This document shows positions 34,510-46,735 of a stretch of 64,000 bases of DNA, in pieces (within the stretch, counting starts at the first letter, position 1; every line of letters starts with the position of its first letter). The DNA is from Sthenelais limicola (taxonomy: Eukaryota > Annelida > Polychaeta > Phyllodocida > Sigalionidae). The position numbers and the translations under genes were made by a program. The notes below the pieces were generated by a model that was not told where the DNA came from, made no database searches, and saw only the letters and a program-made list of their open reading frames with translations. Where the stretch lies: positions 90,719,740-90,783,739 of the forward strand of contig OW804095.1 in NCBI GenBank assembly GCA_942159475.1. The letters are read 5' to 3'.

Positions 34510-34717
34510 ATCGAAAACGGTAATTCCACCAGATGACAAGGACACAACACTAAAAGTCCGGACAAAACAAGAAACTACAATAGAGGAAACCGAAAAATCA
34601 AACCAAGAAGAGTTGGAGGAAAAAGGAGTTTCAATAACGCCAGACGAAACTCACGACGAAGATAAGACACTTGAGTCAGTCGGCAGCCATATTGATTCCA
34701 AGACCAATGCTTAAAAA
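34510..34717 (+). pseudogene. acidic retroelement-like peptide fragment
   Basis: A plus-strand frame of about 67 codons, open from 34,512 to a TAA at 34,712, is rich in Glu, Asp, Lys and Thr (IEETEKSNQEELEEKG, ITPDETHDEDKTLES). It lacks a start codon and motif. The composition is like the C-terminal tail of a retrotransposon polyprotein, but there is no independent support. Confidence 0.25.
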
Positions 34718-34829
34718 GACAACATATCCGGCAGAGCTAAAGAGAAGGTAGAGGCGATGGGAGTAAAAATTGGGGTAACATGAGAAGTAATTTGTTATGT
34801 ATACCATAAGGATTATGTTATTACACCCC

Positions 34830-34869
34830 CACTAGCAAATACCCATGATACACACAGGTTTTGCTAGTG
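34830..34869. repeat. 10-bp-arm hairpin beside purine/pyrimidine-rich tracts
   Basis: CACTAGCAAA (34,830-34,839) is complementary to TTTGCTAGTG (34,860-34,869). About 170-340 bp further on, a C/T-rich tract (35,028-35,095) is followed by a G/A-rich tract (35,130-35,205), which can pair in part. CTAGCAAA next to C/T-rich DNA recalls the repeats at 5,660 and 51,948 and may be a distant relative. Confidence 0.45.
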
Positions 34870-35430
34870 GTACTGTGGGGCCCACATCTTCCCACTCTCC
34901 TTGTTCCCCCTCCAACCATCTTTCTCTTTCAAATTGTCTCTGTAAGTTAGTATCTGTATTAACATTCATACCTCAAATGGAAACCTGTTAAGATGTTTTT
35001 TGGTCACTGTTTTATTGTTGTTGTGTTGTGTCCCTGTCCCACTCCTGTTGCCTCTCCCATTTCCTCTTACCCCCCGCCCCCCAACCTCTATTGCATAATG
35101 TTCCTCCGATCCCACTCTCGCTCCCGATCAAGAGAGAGAGAGAGAAAAGGAGAGGGAGAGGGAGAGACAGAGGAGAGAGATGGAGGGAGAGAGGAGACAG
35201 AGTTAGAGGCTGATAATGGTCTGAGTGTCGAACATCTTTGCACAATATTTTAAATAAATTCAAGGCCCGGAAAATTGGCACTTCGGTCAAAGAATATTAT
35301 GGGCCTGGAATCCTGTTAAAATTTTCGAAAATTCTCTGTTCTTACTGTTCACTTTCCCCTAACGCCCTCATACACCTTCACTGAGTTACTAACCAAATAA
35401 AAGTTAAAGGTGAAACATAAGTTTGTGTTT

Positions 35431-35820
35431 TAACCCATTCGCGGCGGGCTGATGCCTCAAGGCATCAACGTCACATAAGCCAAACAAAATTTTGATTGTC
35501 TCCGCTCTATTTTGCTGGTTGCTACAAAGACAAAGTGCAGTTTTTCTATGTTAAAATCGAAGCCCCCATTGAAAACTTTAGAATGATGTCATTTTCAGGC
35601 TAAATACTTGGGTCTCTACTTACTTCCATATTAAAGAAAGCATCAACATGATTTGCGTGGTATTTGTAAAGTATTTCATCACATTCCATGCTCATGTTCA
35701 CCGCACAGTAGGCTAGGTAGGCCTCGACAAATGGTGGCAATGTTCTGCGTGACTGTAGTGCCACTGTAAGCTCCTACAACACTAACTTATACGTCACATT
35801 GGCGACGGGGACGGGATAAA
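35431..35820. repeat. possible TTAA-flanked MITE, degenerate
   Basis: TTAACCCATTCGCGGCGGG at 35,431 resembles the end of the well-defined TTAA element at 53,084-53,416 (TTAACCCATTCAGG). A weak inverted counterpart (CGACGGGGACGGGATAA) lies at about 35,803-35,820. The pairing is poor, so the right end is a guess. Confidence 0.3.
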
Positions 35821-36564
35821 TTCTGTTCCGCTAAGCTTCCGTTTTAGATCAACTAAATATAAAGGAACAAATTGTAACATAACCACAAAATTTGCACAAA
35901 CTATAGATTCAATTCTTCCCTTCCAGATTCTAAAATAATTTTTAAAAAGTAGCAAATAGAAGTTTAGTAAACATTGAAGACGACAACAGACATTTTCTGA
36001 GTTCCTTTCGGTGGAAATAATGGTGAAATAGATCAACTCCCGTCCCGTAGTGAAGCAATGATTTGGGTGCTGCTAAGCAACAGACAACGTTGCGTCATGA
36101 CCTCAATCACCAATATGCAAATCGCCTTGTTCTGGTGTAGGGGCACTGATAGGGGATTGTTTTCAGGCACCAATGGGGACCCTGGATTGGGGTGTTCAAT
36201 TTCAACGCATTTCGAACCCATTTATAACCCTGATGTCTTCCAATAGTGTTAATGAAACATGACGGAATGGCTCAGCACCATTTTTGGCAATGTGCATGTG
36301 AAATATAATGGAGATCTGGCCAGCGCTTTCTGAGAAGATAGGGGTTTTAAGTGTCCAAAGACTATTTCATTAATATTTAGATACGTTATTGTACCTTACA
36401 CAGGTTGTCCATAAATATACAACATGTAGCGAGATTGGTGTTTATCATACTTATATCGAGTATCCCGGTAGTCCTGATGGTGGTAATTGATGCTAGGAAG
36501 GAATAAATACTAAACAATAGGTTTCGTTTGTTTTATTCACTAGCTTTCAGGCTTACAATCTGTT

Positions 36565-36655
36565 CGGTTATGTGAAACTGTATTTTGGACCTCCTTTTCA
36601 TCTTAAATTTGGGTTATCTGAGAGAATTGGCAATTGTAAATTTTGTGACACCCTG
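36565..36655 (+). repeat. dispersed repeat (relative of 20,042-20,133)
   Basis: ACTGTATTTTGGACCTCC followed by CATCTTAAATTTGGGTTATCTGAGAG matches the first half of the copy at 20,042 with several differences. It directly abuts the GGTTCTT-rich element. Confidence 0.45.
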
Positions 36656-36661
36656 ACCCTT

Positions 36662-37040
36662 CACTCTAAGAAGAAACGGTTCTTTGAAGAACCCTTATGG
36701 GTTCTTCAGGCTGTCCACCAGGGCGAACCCGTCGGGGTTCTCTTTAGGGGAGGTTCTTTGAAGAACCCTCAATCGGGAAATATCTGGGGTTCTTTAAAGA
36801 ACCTTGTCCATTGGTTCCTTGAAGAACCCCTGGTTTTTATCAATCAAGGGTTCTTCAAAGAACAATAGGGTTCTAGATGAAACCCCTTTAATAGGGTTCT
36901 TTACTCAGAGATCAAGTTCTGCCAAGAACCATAGATTGATTTGTCAAGGGTTGCTTGTAGAACCACAGGGTTCTAGTTTTAACCCCTGAATATGGTTCTT
37001 CACAATGCAGTTAGGTTCTTCAAATGCTAGTTGATTCTAT
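36662..37040 (+). repeat. array of GGTTCTT/AAGAACC palindromes, left part
   Basis: The block starts with CACTCTAAGAAGAAACGG and then carries about twenty GGTTCTT or AAGAACC heptamers, many as near-palindromes such as GGTTCTTTGAAGAACC, GGTTCTTTAAAGAACC and GGGTTCTTCAAAGAAC. The inverted counterpart lies at 48,247-48,407, which ends TTCTTAGAGCG. A 98-residue frame through it is an artefact of the repeats. Confidence 0.7.
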
Positions 37041-37044
37041 TATT

Positions 37045-38360
37045 GCTTTTATTTCTGAAGTAACATCACTTTTCATCAAGTTATTCAACATATTCCATAT
37101 CATTTATGGTTCAACTCTTAGAAACAACATTGGCCCCCGGCTACTTTGATGTAGATCAGTAAATAAAAATAAAATTACTGATACATGTAATAGATATATA
37201 ATGCCTGATTTTAAATAGCTCAGTCACTGAGTTAACTAAATAAGTAATGTTCTAAAATGTTCCAATTGTGAGAGTATGAGGATAGCTCGGCTCAAAACAG
37301 ACTACTATTGTGATCTATCCTCTTATATATTCAAATGTTAATAATAAAGATGGCGATGCCAGGATGGCTATTGTCAGTAAAAATGCAGAGAAACAGAACA
37401 TGTTGCTGTAGGCAAATGAAAAACTCACAAGTCCAGTTTGTATCAAAGTATCACTATAGATGATTTTGCACAGGTCATTACAGTCACAAATATGAGAGCA
37501 AGTCCACCCTCTCTCCAAGTATAGTGCTACTACCAGTCCAGTGTCAGTCTTTGTGTAAGTAAGTAAGGAGGCTTCCCACAACACCAAAATTCGCAGAAAA
37601 GTACAGGAATTGGCAAGTAATGGTAGAGCCTACACAGCTGTCTAAGCTTGTCTAGGGCTGACGACAAGCAGATGTAGTAGACAATATGAATATGAGTTAA
37701 ATGCCTGTCTGTTGTCTATAATTCAAAAAGAGCCTGCTTGTCTGTTACTTATAATTGGTTGTCTTCGGAACTATGTGCGAGTTCCACAGATGCTCAGTTC
37801 TTAATTTTGAAAAAGGTTATTTCCTGGCAAAATCAATTTGTCCATGTTGATTTCAATGTCAGACATGTCCCCATTGAGTTCCCAATGATAAAACGTTAAA
37901 ATAAGGATGGAAACAAATTATCAACTTTCCTTTAGGAAGTGCTGGTATACAAACACAGAGACCAAGCGTGGAGGGACTGTGACTGGTGCCCGCAAATGGC
38001 TCCTGTCTTCTCTGTTAACCTGTCGCACTCCAGTGCTCTCTCTAGCTAGGGAGGAGTCCCACTTCCCAGTTAGGCCTGACTGGGGCACTGGGATGTGACG
38101 GATTAGCAAGACACACACACACCAGTTGCCCTGTTTAGAACCATATAGAGGCTACATTTTTGTAAGAACCTTAGCTTGTTAACAAGTCACCTTTCCATTG
38201 TGAGAGTGTACACAAGGGTATAGTAACCTTTTGGCTAATTAAGTACATAGACAGAGATTACACCCATAATTATAGAGTTCCTTAAAAATCTAATGTAACT
38301 CTTTTGATTAAGGGGGCTCTTTGCTTGAGCTGGTAATGTGCCAAGTATTTAGTCACTTCT
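37045..38360. other. unassigned sequence between GGTTCTT blocks
   Basis: No gene or clear repeat was recognised. A small extra GGTTCTT/AAGAACC cluster lies at about 38,370-38,425. If the two flanking arrays are arms of one element, this is its interior. Confidence 0.35.
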
Positions 38361-38678
38361 GAGTTCTCCAAAGAACCTTATTTCTTTCCTAAGGGAAAAA
38401 ATAAGGTTCTTTGGACAACCTCCATGAGCTAAAGAACCAGTAGAGCATACTTCTCCTATGTTACCACTGGTAGGTGCTGTATTGCTTCAGTTACCACATT
38501 GCAAACCAATGATTTCTCTTAACGGACTTAGGACAACCAATTTACAGACTTAGGCCAACCAATTTAAGGTTAGGTTTAGGGTTAGTTTTAGTATGTTTAC
38601 CTCCACACACTGCACCCCTCCTACCCAAAACCCATCACCTAGGTTCCTGCGCTTTGTGGTTAGGGGAATCCCTGCGTC

Positions 38679-38775
38679 TGTGCGTACTCTGTACGGGATC
38701 TGTTGAGTTGAAAATTCAAAGTGGGACACAGTTTCTGGGTCAAGTCGCACTCAACAGATCCTGTACAAAGTGCGA
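38679..38775. repeat. hairpin with about 27-bp arms
   Basis: Around 38,682-38,708 the sequence CTGTACGGGATCTGTTGAGT is matched in inverted form by ACTCAACAGATCCTGTACA at about 38,749-38,768, with an AT/GC-mixed 40-bp spacer. It lies 160 bp before the gypsy insertion and has no evident relation to it. Confidence 0.55.
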
Positions 38776-38932
38776 CTCCGCAACATGGTAACAGGTAATC
38801 GGCTGCAGGCCGTGATGACGGTGATGTGATCGACTTTGAGATAACGGTCAGACCTGGACCTCACCTGTACCTTTGGACTTTGGAATGATAAGAAATCTGC
38901 GAGCGTTGTGGCGGTAAGAAAGTGTAGGTAGC

Positions 38933-39001
38933 TGTAGTGTATGCTGCCGCCACAGGAGGCGCCACCTCTGTCTAATAAACTAGATTGAACCAGTCACAAC
39001 A
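38933..39001 (+). repeat. short 5' LTR (about 69 bp)
   Basis: The segment starts TGTAGTG, contains TAATAAAC (a likely polyadenylation signal) and ends ACAACA, immediately before a spacer A and the primer site. Very short LTRs are known from the mag lineage (77 bp in the silkworm element). No intact direct-repeat partner is present in the window, so the length rests on the termini, the inverted partial copy and the target duplication. Confidence 0.6.
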
Positions 39002-39002
39002 A

Positions 39003-39020
39003 TGGCGATGAGGATGGAAT
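39003..39020 (+). promoter_or_regulatory. probable tRNA primer-binding site
   Basis: TGGCGATGAGGATGGAAT begins two bases after the CA end of the LTR and starts with the TGG that pairs with a tRNA CCA tail. TGGCGA(C/T)GAGGAT-type sites are familiar from mag-like Ty3/gypsy elements. The exact tRNA was not determined. Confidence 0.55.
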
Positions 39021-39439
39021 AACCCCCACGATTTTTTTTCACAAATAACCAAGCATCCTAGCTCTACCAGAGAAGTTCTCTCAGCAGGAATGCAGGGAAA
39101 CAAAGAAGGAAAGTACTGAATTGTGAAATATTGTGCAAATGAACTGTTGTTAGTAGATATTTGATCATACTTCCACATGACTTGTAGGCCGGATACATAT
39201 GCAAGTTGAAACCAGTTGCTTGACCATGCTTATGATGCTATGACTATGAACTCTGTATAGGCTACTTGTGAAAAGAACTGAACAGTTATAAAGTGGAGGA
39301 AATAGACTGATATCATTTAAGTGAAGGTTTGTTGGGAAAATACACCCTGCCTGACTAAACATTGATATCTTGAACTGTGTGATAGGACAATTACATTCAT
39401 CTGTGTCAGTAAGCCTATAGGCTATACCCAGCATAAACA

Positions 39440-41155
39440 ATGGCTAAAAGTGTTATTGGTGCTATGAGTGACTTTAATAGTGAGAAAGAGAAGTGGGCCA
39501 ACTACAAAATTAGGTTGGATTCCTGGATGAAAATCAACAAAATTAAAGATGCAGACAAAGTAGATGCCATGATAGCACTAGTGGGACCTGAGGCAGTGGA
39601 CCTATTGGTGTCTTTATGTACTCCAGCTGATATTACTGATAAGACATATGCTGTTCTGTGTACTTTGTTGAATGCTCACTACATGTCAGGGACAAATGAA
39701 CTGGCGGAATCTTATAACTTTGATACACGCTGCCAAAAAGAAAATGAGTCAATACCTGATTTTATTGTTGCGTTAAAAAAGCTCAGCATCCATAGTGGAT
39801 TTGGGGATGCTGATCAGGTAGAAAAGAGACTATGTAACAGATTAGTAGCAGGAGTGCGTAGCGAGGCCATTAAGAATAAACTGTTAAGTGAAGGTGCAGG
39901 TCTGACATGGGAGCGTGCTATGGAGATGGCAACAACGATGGATGCAGCACGTCTGAATGCGCAAAAGATGAAAGCCACATCGGAAGTCAATCGAGTGAGC
40001 AACTACAAAGGAGCGCAGAATCGGGGAAGCTACAAGCCAAGAGGTAGAGGCCGTGGAGGACAATATGGTAAAACACGCTGTTATAGGTGTCAAGGAACTC
40101 ATCAACCCACAGAGTGTCCATTCATCAAAGAAACGTGCTACAAGTGCCAGAAGGTCGGTCACATAGCTAAGGCCTGCAAAACAAAAGTATTACCAGGTCA
40201 GCAATACAGTAGTAGACCGCCACGAGGGCATCATCAAGGTTGTGGTCAAGGTCGGGGCCATAACTTGTATAGGACGCAAGGAAGGACAAACCAACTAGAA
40301 GATGAGTACCTTCCAGAACAGGAAGTCAGTTACTCCTCCTTATACGAATTACAAGACAACAAAGTAAAAAGAGATAATGGGGAAATACCCATACCTGTCA
40401 CAGTTAATAACATCGATATGACATTCATTCTTGATACAGCATCTAGATCATCAATCATTGGTGAAGATATGTACTATGAATTCTTCAGTGACATTCCATT
40501 ACAAGACCCGGACATAAATCTTAAGTCGTATACTGGACATGTTGTGGAACTATTGGGTTCAATACCAGTCACCGTGAAATATGGAGACCAGTGCCAGAAT
40601 CTCAGATTGGTTATAGCAAAGGGCAGAAGGACTGCTCTGTTAGGTCGTACTTGGCTTCATAACATTCGGCTTAATTGGGCAAATATATTCTCAGTAAAAA
40701 CTGATGACCTACAAGGGCTATTACAGAAATACGAGTCAGTATTCAAGGCAGACATGGGCCAAATAAAAGACTTTGAAGCACGCATCGATATGGAAGAGAG
40801 CCCCCCGAAACTTTGCAAAGCCAGACCAATTCCTTATGTGTTGGTAGATAAGGTAAAAAAAGAGCTGGATAGACTTGAGTCAGCAGGTGTACTCAGGAAA
40901 ATTGAGAAAACTGACTGGGCTTCACCAGTTGTCGTTGTACCAAAGGGTGATGGTAAGATAAGGATCTGTGGTGATTATAAGGTCACAATAAATGCTGATA
41001 TGGTTGACCGTCATTATGTACTACCATCCGCCGAAGATATTTTTGCCACACTTGCAAATGGGGATAAATTCACAAAACTTGATTTATCTCAAGCTTATGC
41101 TCAAGTCAGAGTTGAGGAAAAATCCCAAAAATACCTGACGATAAACACTGTTAAA
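39440..41155 (+). pseudogene. Ty3/gypsy Gag-protease-RT polyprotein, 5' part
   Basis: This frame of 572 codons encodes a Gag capsid region (residues about 1-180), a basic linker, two zinc knuckles (C214-C217-H221-C226, shorter by one residue than usual, and C233-C236-H241-C246), a retropepsin-like domain with FILDTAS (residues 329-335) and the start of reverse transcriptase (DWASPVVVVPKGDGKIRICGDY around 492-513; LDLSQAY at 547-553). The protease motif reads DTA where DTG is normal, so activity is doubtful. The first three bases of the inserted element (TAG, 41,156-41,158) act as the stop codon. Gag, protease and RT share one frame. The start ATG lies 420 bp after the primer site. Confidence 0.85.
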
Positions 41156-41285
41156 TAGTCCAGTCGATAAGCCAAACAATTGTGCACTTTTTCATAAAAG
41201 CATGAAATTTGGCACAGGGGTAATTTTTGATGTGCTGATCATTTTTAGCTATAGACCCAATCTGGAATTTTGTTTCCTTGGTCAT

Positions 41286-41602
41286 GGTTGCTATGGAAAC
41301 ATTCTAAAAAGGAATTTGGCATTTATAGTTTTATCAGCCCCATTTTTTGCAGGGATAGTAAGTTTGAGGATTGATTCCTATACAGAATTTTATGCTCTTT
41401 CATTTGGACTGGGTCCAACATCTGGGAAATGTGGGACTTGGTCACCATGGTAACCAAATAAAAAAATGGAATGTTTTGGGTACAAAATGAGAAATATTCT
41501 GTTTTTGTTATCAAGTTGCATATCAAAACAAAGCATTCTTAAAGAGTAATTGAACTATGCCCATGAATTTATTCTAAGAATGTTCTGGTAACCATGGCAA
41601 CC
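41286..41602. promoter_or_regulatory. three X-box-like palindromes in the left arm
   Basis: GGTTGCTATGGAAAC (41,286), GGTCACCATGGTAACC (41,440-41,455) and GGTAACCATGGCAACC (41,587-41,602) fit or nearly fit the RFX X-box palindrome. Right-arm counterparts are at 47,388-47,403 (GGTTGCCATGGTTACC), 47,534-47,549 and about 47,689. Whether anything binds them is unknown. Confidence 0.45.
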
Positions 41603-42149
41603 AAATAACCTATAAAAAATGAGTCAATATGGGTCAGATATACTCTTTGATTTTGCTTATAAGTCATGGGCACAACAATGATTAAATATATTGAATGGAG
41701 AGCCTAGCTCCTTAGCGTTGATTTGGTATATGGAAATCTTCATTGGTTGTCATAGTTACTGAGGTATCACTCCACAAACATGGACTCAATATCGTGTCTA
41801 CTACCCTTGTGTTGACCCTTGTATAGACTTCCAGGTCAGAGTAGCCTACCCCTGGGTATGACCCACTTATGCCCATAAGACCTGCCTGTCAAGTCATTTT
41901 CCGTTCCCATCAAGGTCATTTTATTTTAATAAATAGTGTTTTGAGAGTGCTGATAAAGACAAGACAGGGTGCCATATTTGGCCCTTTGTACTCAAATTAG
42001 CTGAAATCTGATTGGCTTATAGGAATCAGCCTATATTTCAGTGAATTTTATAATTATTATTTACTTGATAACCCCTACCCCCACTATATCGACCCCAACA
42101 AATTCATTGGTGTCATTGAATATGTTCTATCTGCAGTGGTTCCTTAGAA

Positions 42150-42909
42150 AGCACTACAGATGGTCATCAGATGGTCAGATGGTCATCTGCATGGTAACAT
42201 GCAATTTTAAAGGGTACCTCTCATGATTATTCGGTTATTTTTATTTTAATTTCTTAATCTGCTCATATTTCCATATGTATCTCCCAGTCTCAATTTGATG
42301 TTGATGCTAATACAATGCTAAAAAAACCCAATTTATATGAGCAGATATGAGCAGAAAGCCCATGCCTCCTCACCCTCACCCCTCCAAATCTGTGATCTCA
42401 TGAGAGGGATAACAACATTTGGCTCAGAGACAGAGTGACCTCACTAATTAATAACAGTAGCTTATCAAGGTCAAGAGCCTGCATCACTCCTTCAAGTCAC
42501 TCCCTTCCCCCTTTTGGAGGAATACAGAGGGATGTTGTGGTTTCACCCCCCACTGAGCTCAGCTCCTGGGACAGACCAACAGCTGCTAATCTATATGCTT
42601 TGAAACCCAACTGGACACTGAAGATGAGGGGGTTTGGTCATGTGGCACCATGCAGAGCTATCACATAATTGTGGTTAGTCCCAATAGGGATCTTTTGAAT
42701 TGGCCATTTGGCTTAAAATATGTACAGCTGACACTAATTTAAGACAGGCAGCGGGGCCTATCTGAGTGTGGGTGGGGCTCTGACCACAGCTAAGGCCCGG
42801 TCTATGTGCGGGGCCAGGTACAGGGCAGCGTGCCCGGCAAGCTGGGCATAGGTCACTTGGTTCATGGGCATGTCAGTCTGTAAGGTGGACTTGATTTTAG
42901 CCATTTAAA
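42150..42909. other. interior of element copy 2, left of the LINE
   Basis: No gene was recognised. A 77-residue plus frame (42,435-42,668) has no known motif. The sequence between about 42,340 and 42,880 is richer in C and G than the arms. Confidence 0.35.
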
Positions 42910-42924
42910 TTAACCCTATGTATT

Positions 42925-45900
42925 TTTTGTATTTTTTTTTTTTTTTCTCTTTTGTCCAACATCGGATTTTTATTCATAAAACATGTTAACATAAAAGTGT
43001 ATATTCAATGGTATGAGAGGAAACATTCACCTGCTCATTTTGATTTTTGCTCTCTGAGTTATTCTATATGTAAAATAAAGGACACAAGATGTTATTGACT
43101 CTGCTTTTTGTTGATTTGTTAAATCAGTGCGGGTCTAAACACGCTTAAGGGAGATATTATATAAGGTTTTTTCAAATATTAAAGACAAAGTTTTTCCACC
43201 TGTCGTAGAGTTTGCTAACCGAGGGGTTGTATTTAGCTGCCACCCTCATCGCTTCGACTCTATTTTTAAATTCATTTAAGAAGGGTTCCAACCTGATATT
43301 ATTGTTGCCAAACAGCCTTTGCCTATGTATATAGGATTTGGCTGCCAGCAAAATAAAATTGACTCTATGTGTTTTGGAGTCGTTACCTAGAAGACCTAGG
43401 ATAATATTCTCTGCTGAAGGAGCTTCTTCGAAAAAATTCCGCAAGTCTCCTGCGTTGTTTAACCAAGCAGTTAGATCGATCCAAAAAGCTCTAACAGGCT
43501 CACATTCCGAGAAGAAATGGACGATGCCATCTTCTTCCTCGCATTATGAACAGGTCGGGCTTTCTTTGATTTTGATTCTCTTCAAATATTGGTTACAACA
43601 AATATTCCTGTGCAAGACTTTATACTGTAAAGCTTGCAACCTAACATCATGTGTGGCAAGGTACGGAGAGGAAAAGTATGCTCCCCATTCTTTTTCCGAT
43701 CTGATCGGATTTTGAGTTCCTAAAATTCTCGGCCATTTTCTAAATTTCTTCAAGTCTAATTTCTTGCTCTTTAGTAACGCCGTATGGATTTGTTTGGCGG
43801 AGATGCCCTCAATATTCATTTTTTCCGACCCTATTTTGATTAGGATTTCATTTCTAATTTCGACTCCGTTGCCTTCTTGGGCGACAGTTCTTAGCCAATC
43901 TCTAGGGATGGCATGTTTGAGCTGAAGCCTTTCCACAAAATTAGTTCTTAAATTGTAAGTGTTTTGGAGTTGCTCCATAGTCATAAATTGTAAATTTTCG
44001 TCGAGTACATCCCCGACACACGTAATACCCACCCTTCTCCATCTGGGGAAGGATATTGTTTTTTTGTTACAGCGAATATGCGTATTACCCCAGACTCTCT
44101 CTCTTAATATTTCTCCACTGCCCTCCGGGGTTTGAGAATAGTAGAGTTTTTTCCAAATTCTAAACATTTCTTGGTAAAAGGGGTCTAGGTTATTTTGAGG
44201 TTTACTACGTGTACTGAAAATTTCCTCGATAGACCTTTCTTCCACCGTTTTTAACAAACACAACCATTTATTATGTGGATTTTGTAAAGCTCGCTGCACC
44301 CATTTGACTCTGTTTACAGCAATGACATCTCGAAGAGTTCTAAGCTTTAGACCTCCTCTTTCAATACTTTGAGACAACCAAGCGGTGCTGATCTTGTAAG
44401 ATCTGCTGTTCCAAATAAATTCAAGCAGAGATTTTTCTACTTCTCTGATTTTTTTTTCTGTTATGCTTATACACGAGAGGATGTGCTGTCCCTTTGATAG
44501 TAGTAGCGAATTACAGACCTGAATCTTTCCTTTAATCGACAGATTGCGATTGCCCCATGACTTGGCGACTTGGTATATATTTTTTAATAAATCATTACAA
44601 TTGACATCCGATAATTTGTTGTCTCTTGGGTATAACAGTTTTATACCAAGGACTTTCATTACAGACACCCATTTGATATTTTGAACGGTTACATTCTGTA
44701 AATCTATTTCCCAAATATTGAAGCCTTGTGTTTTCTTAACATTGAGGGTTAGGCCCGAGACCTTACCAAAATTTTCGATCATTTTCAACGCTTGCAACAA
44801 GGACGCTTCGTCCTTTAAGGTAAGGGTGATATCATCGGCAAATTGGATGATTTTGTTTTCTTGTTCACCTATTTTAACACCCTTGATCTTTTCATCATTT
44901 CTTATACTATCGGCCAATTTTTCGGCTACTAAAATAAACAAAGAAGAAGAGAGGGGGTCCCCCTGCTTCATTCCTCTCTGAATTTGAAACCAGGGAGACT
45001 GGTTCCCGTTGTTACTAAAACACGCTCTGGATTTACACAACAATGTTTTAATCCAACTTATTACATACTCATTCAAATTGTGAGAGATAATACATTTTTC
45101 TAGGAACCTCCAGCTGATGGAGTAGTAGGCTTTGGAGAAGTCCAGCGACAGCACTAGTGCTGGGCTATTGTTCTCCTCTGCCCACCATATGATATCATCT
45201 AGCCTTCGGATGGCTTCGCCAATATACCTATTTTTAACAAATCCTAACTGATCCTGGTTAACCAGTTTCGGTAGACACAAGTTGACCCTGGAAGCTATAG
45301 CTTTCGAGATTAACTTGTAGTCCGTGTTTAGAAGAGTTATCGGTCTCCAGTTGGAAAGCATTCAGGAATCTACATCTTTTTGGGGGATAACGCTGATAAC
45401 CCCCTTCTGTTGGTCGTTGGACATCTCTCCCTCTATGGAGCATTCTCTTACCATTTCCATAAATATAACCTTGATCTCCGGCCAGAATTTTTTATAAAAT
45501 CCTGCCCCGAAACCATCTGACCCGGGGGACTTACCCACTTGGGTGTCGCGCAAAGCCAGAAAAACCTCATGCTCAGAAATGGGTCTGCCCATATGAGTGT
45601 GCTCGTCTTCAGACAAGCATGTGTGTTCATTAACCCTAGTAAATTCGAAAGTATCAGGATCCTCTAAGGATCGTTCGGTGTACAAAGAGCTATAGAATCT
45701 TCTCCCTTCCTCCAAAATGTCTTTGGGGTTGGAGATTATTACATCATCTTTCACAAGGTATTTGATAATTTTCTTCTCGGCTTGCCACTTTTCTAAATTT
45801 AGAAAATATTTCGACGGTCTCTCCCCCTCACTAAGCCACTGGGCCTTTGGATCTGAGGAGAGCACCTTTGGCTTTAAAGGATTCAATGTTTCCCAGCTTA

Positions 45901-46073
45901 TTTTTCAACCTCTGGAACTTGTCCGCCTCATCTATAGACAAGTCGTCCTGAGCATCCAGCTTTTGTATTCTTTTTCTACACTCTATTTCATCCCTATTTC
46001 TGTTTTTGGCTTTGCGCTTACAAAGCATAATAGTGTTAATTTTGACGATGTATTTAAACATGTCCCATCTTTC
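42925..46073 (-). mobile_element. 5'-truncated L1/Tx1-like LINE
   Basis: A perfect 15-bp target duplication, TTAACCCTATGTATT, lies at 42,910-42,924 and 46,074-46,088. At the low-coordinate end the minus-strand copy finishes in a 15-A tail (plus T run 42,932-42,946) with a few further bases. At the other end it is truncated inside ORF2, so the endonuclease is missing. This is the signature of target-primed reverse transcription. The insertion lies inside the long-inverted-repeat element and is therefore the youngest of the nest. Confidence 0.85.
43172..46061 (-). pseudogene. L1/Tx1-like LINE ORF2 (reverse transcriptase and C-terminal finger)
   Basis: In the minus sense the frame runs from a helical linker (about 46,061-45,840) through WLSEGERPSKYFLNLE and SPGSDGFGAGFYKKFW, then NWRPITLLNTDYK, DQLGFVKNRYI, LDFSKAYYSISW (motif A, with Tyr where Asp is usual), GMKQGDPLSSSLF (motif B) and QFADDITL (motif C, about 44,830), to a C-terminal Cys/His motif (C-x2-C-x7-H-x4-C, near 43,500-43,550) and an end at 43,172. 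Breaks are a frameshift near 45,860, a TGA at 45,362-45,364 and a TAA at 43,544-43,546. The last falls inside the Cys/His motif. The frame otherwise remains open, so inactivation is recent or mild. Confidence 0.85.
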
Positions 46074-46089
46074 TTAACCCTATGTATTG

Positions 46090-46735
46090 AATTTCTTGAA
46101 GCCGACATGGTATCCAACAATAGCTTAACTGATGTGCATAATGTTGTCTTTTATATCCTCTAATTTGGTGGTTATATTAGATGTTTTTCTATTGCTTGAA
46201 TGACATTTAATGTGGGGTCCTCCCTACGTCCATACACTTCCCTATGACACAAAACGTAAACAAATGTTTCTGGCCCCAGTTCCGGTCCAAATTGACCATG
46301 AGCCTTCATTCTGGCTTCGGTTGGTCAATGGCGATTTCTCGGAATCATCAGTATAGATTACCTGGGGTGGGGGTTGGGGTAGGCATCATTAGATTTTCAG
46401 TTCAGAGTCTCTAAAAGGTGCGTAACTACGGGGAAACTGTGACCACTGTTGCTGCTGAGCAACAGAATAAACTCACAAATAAATGAGAACACCATTGGAA
46501 GCCTGGATATTTCGAAGTTGACATCAAATTTAGTGTAACCTTAATTACTAGCCAAACCAATTCAAGGGAAACAGGGTCATTAGTTTGGGATGTTTATTTC
46601 AACAATTTCTGGTTGCTAGGTGACTGTTTCTTACATAGCAACATGGGAATATATGTTTTAAGCAGTTTCTTATGATCTAAAACCATTTACATCCCTTTAA
46701 TAATGATAAGAATGAACAAATACTTTGATTTGGCC
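46090..46735. other. interior of element copy 2, right of the LINE
   Basis: This continues the element after the LINE's right-hand target duplication. No gene is recognised. The stretch includes GTTGCTAGGTGAC and ATAGCAAC, which resemble X-box halves. Confidence 0.35.

Noticed and set aside
38567..38586. TTAGGG-like telomeric repeat
   Set aside because: Only one or two degenerate units (TTAGGTTTAGGGTTAG) are present, too little for an interstitial telomeric array.
46089..46200. Upstream continuation of the LINE ORF2 beyond 46,088
   Set aside because: Some codons look coding-like (KLEDIKDN), but the exact 15-bp target duplication at 46,074-46,088 fixes the LINE's end before it.
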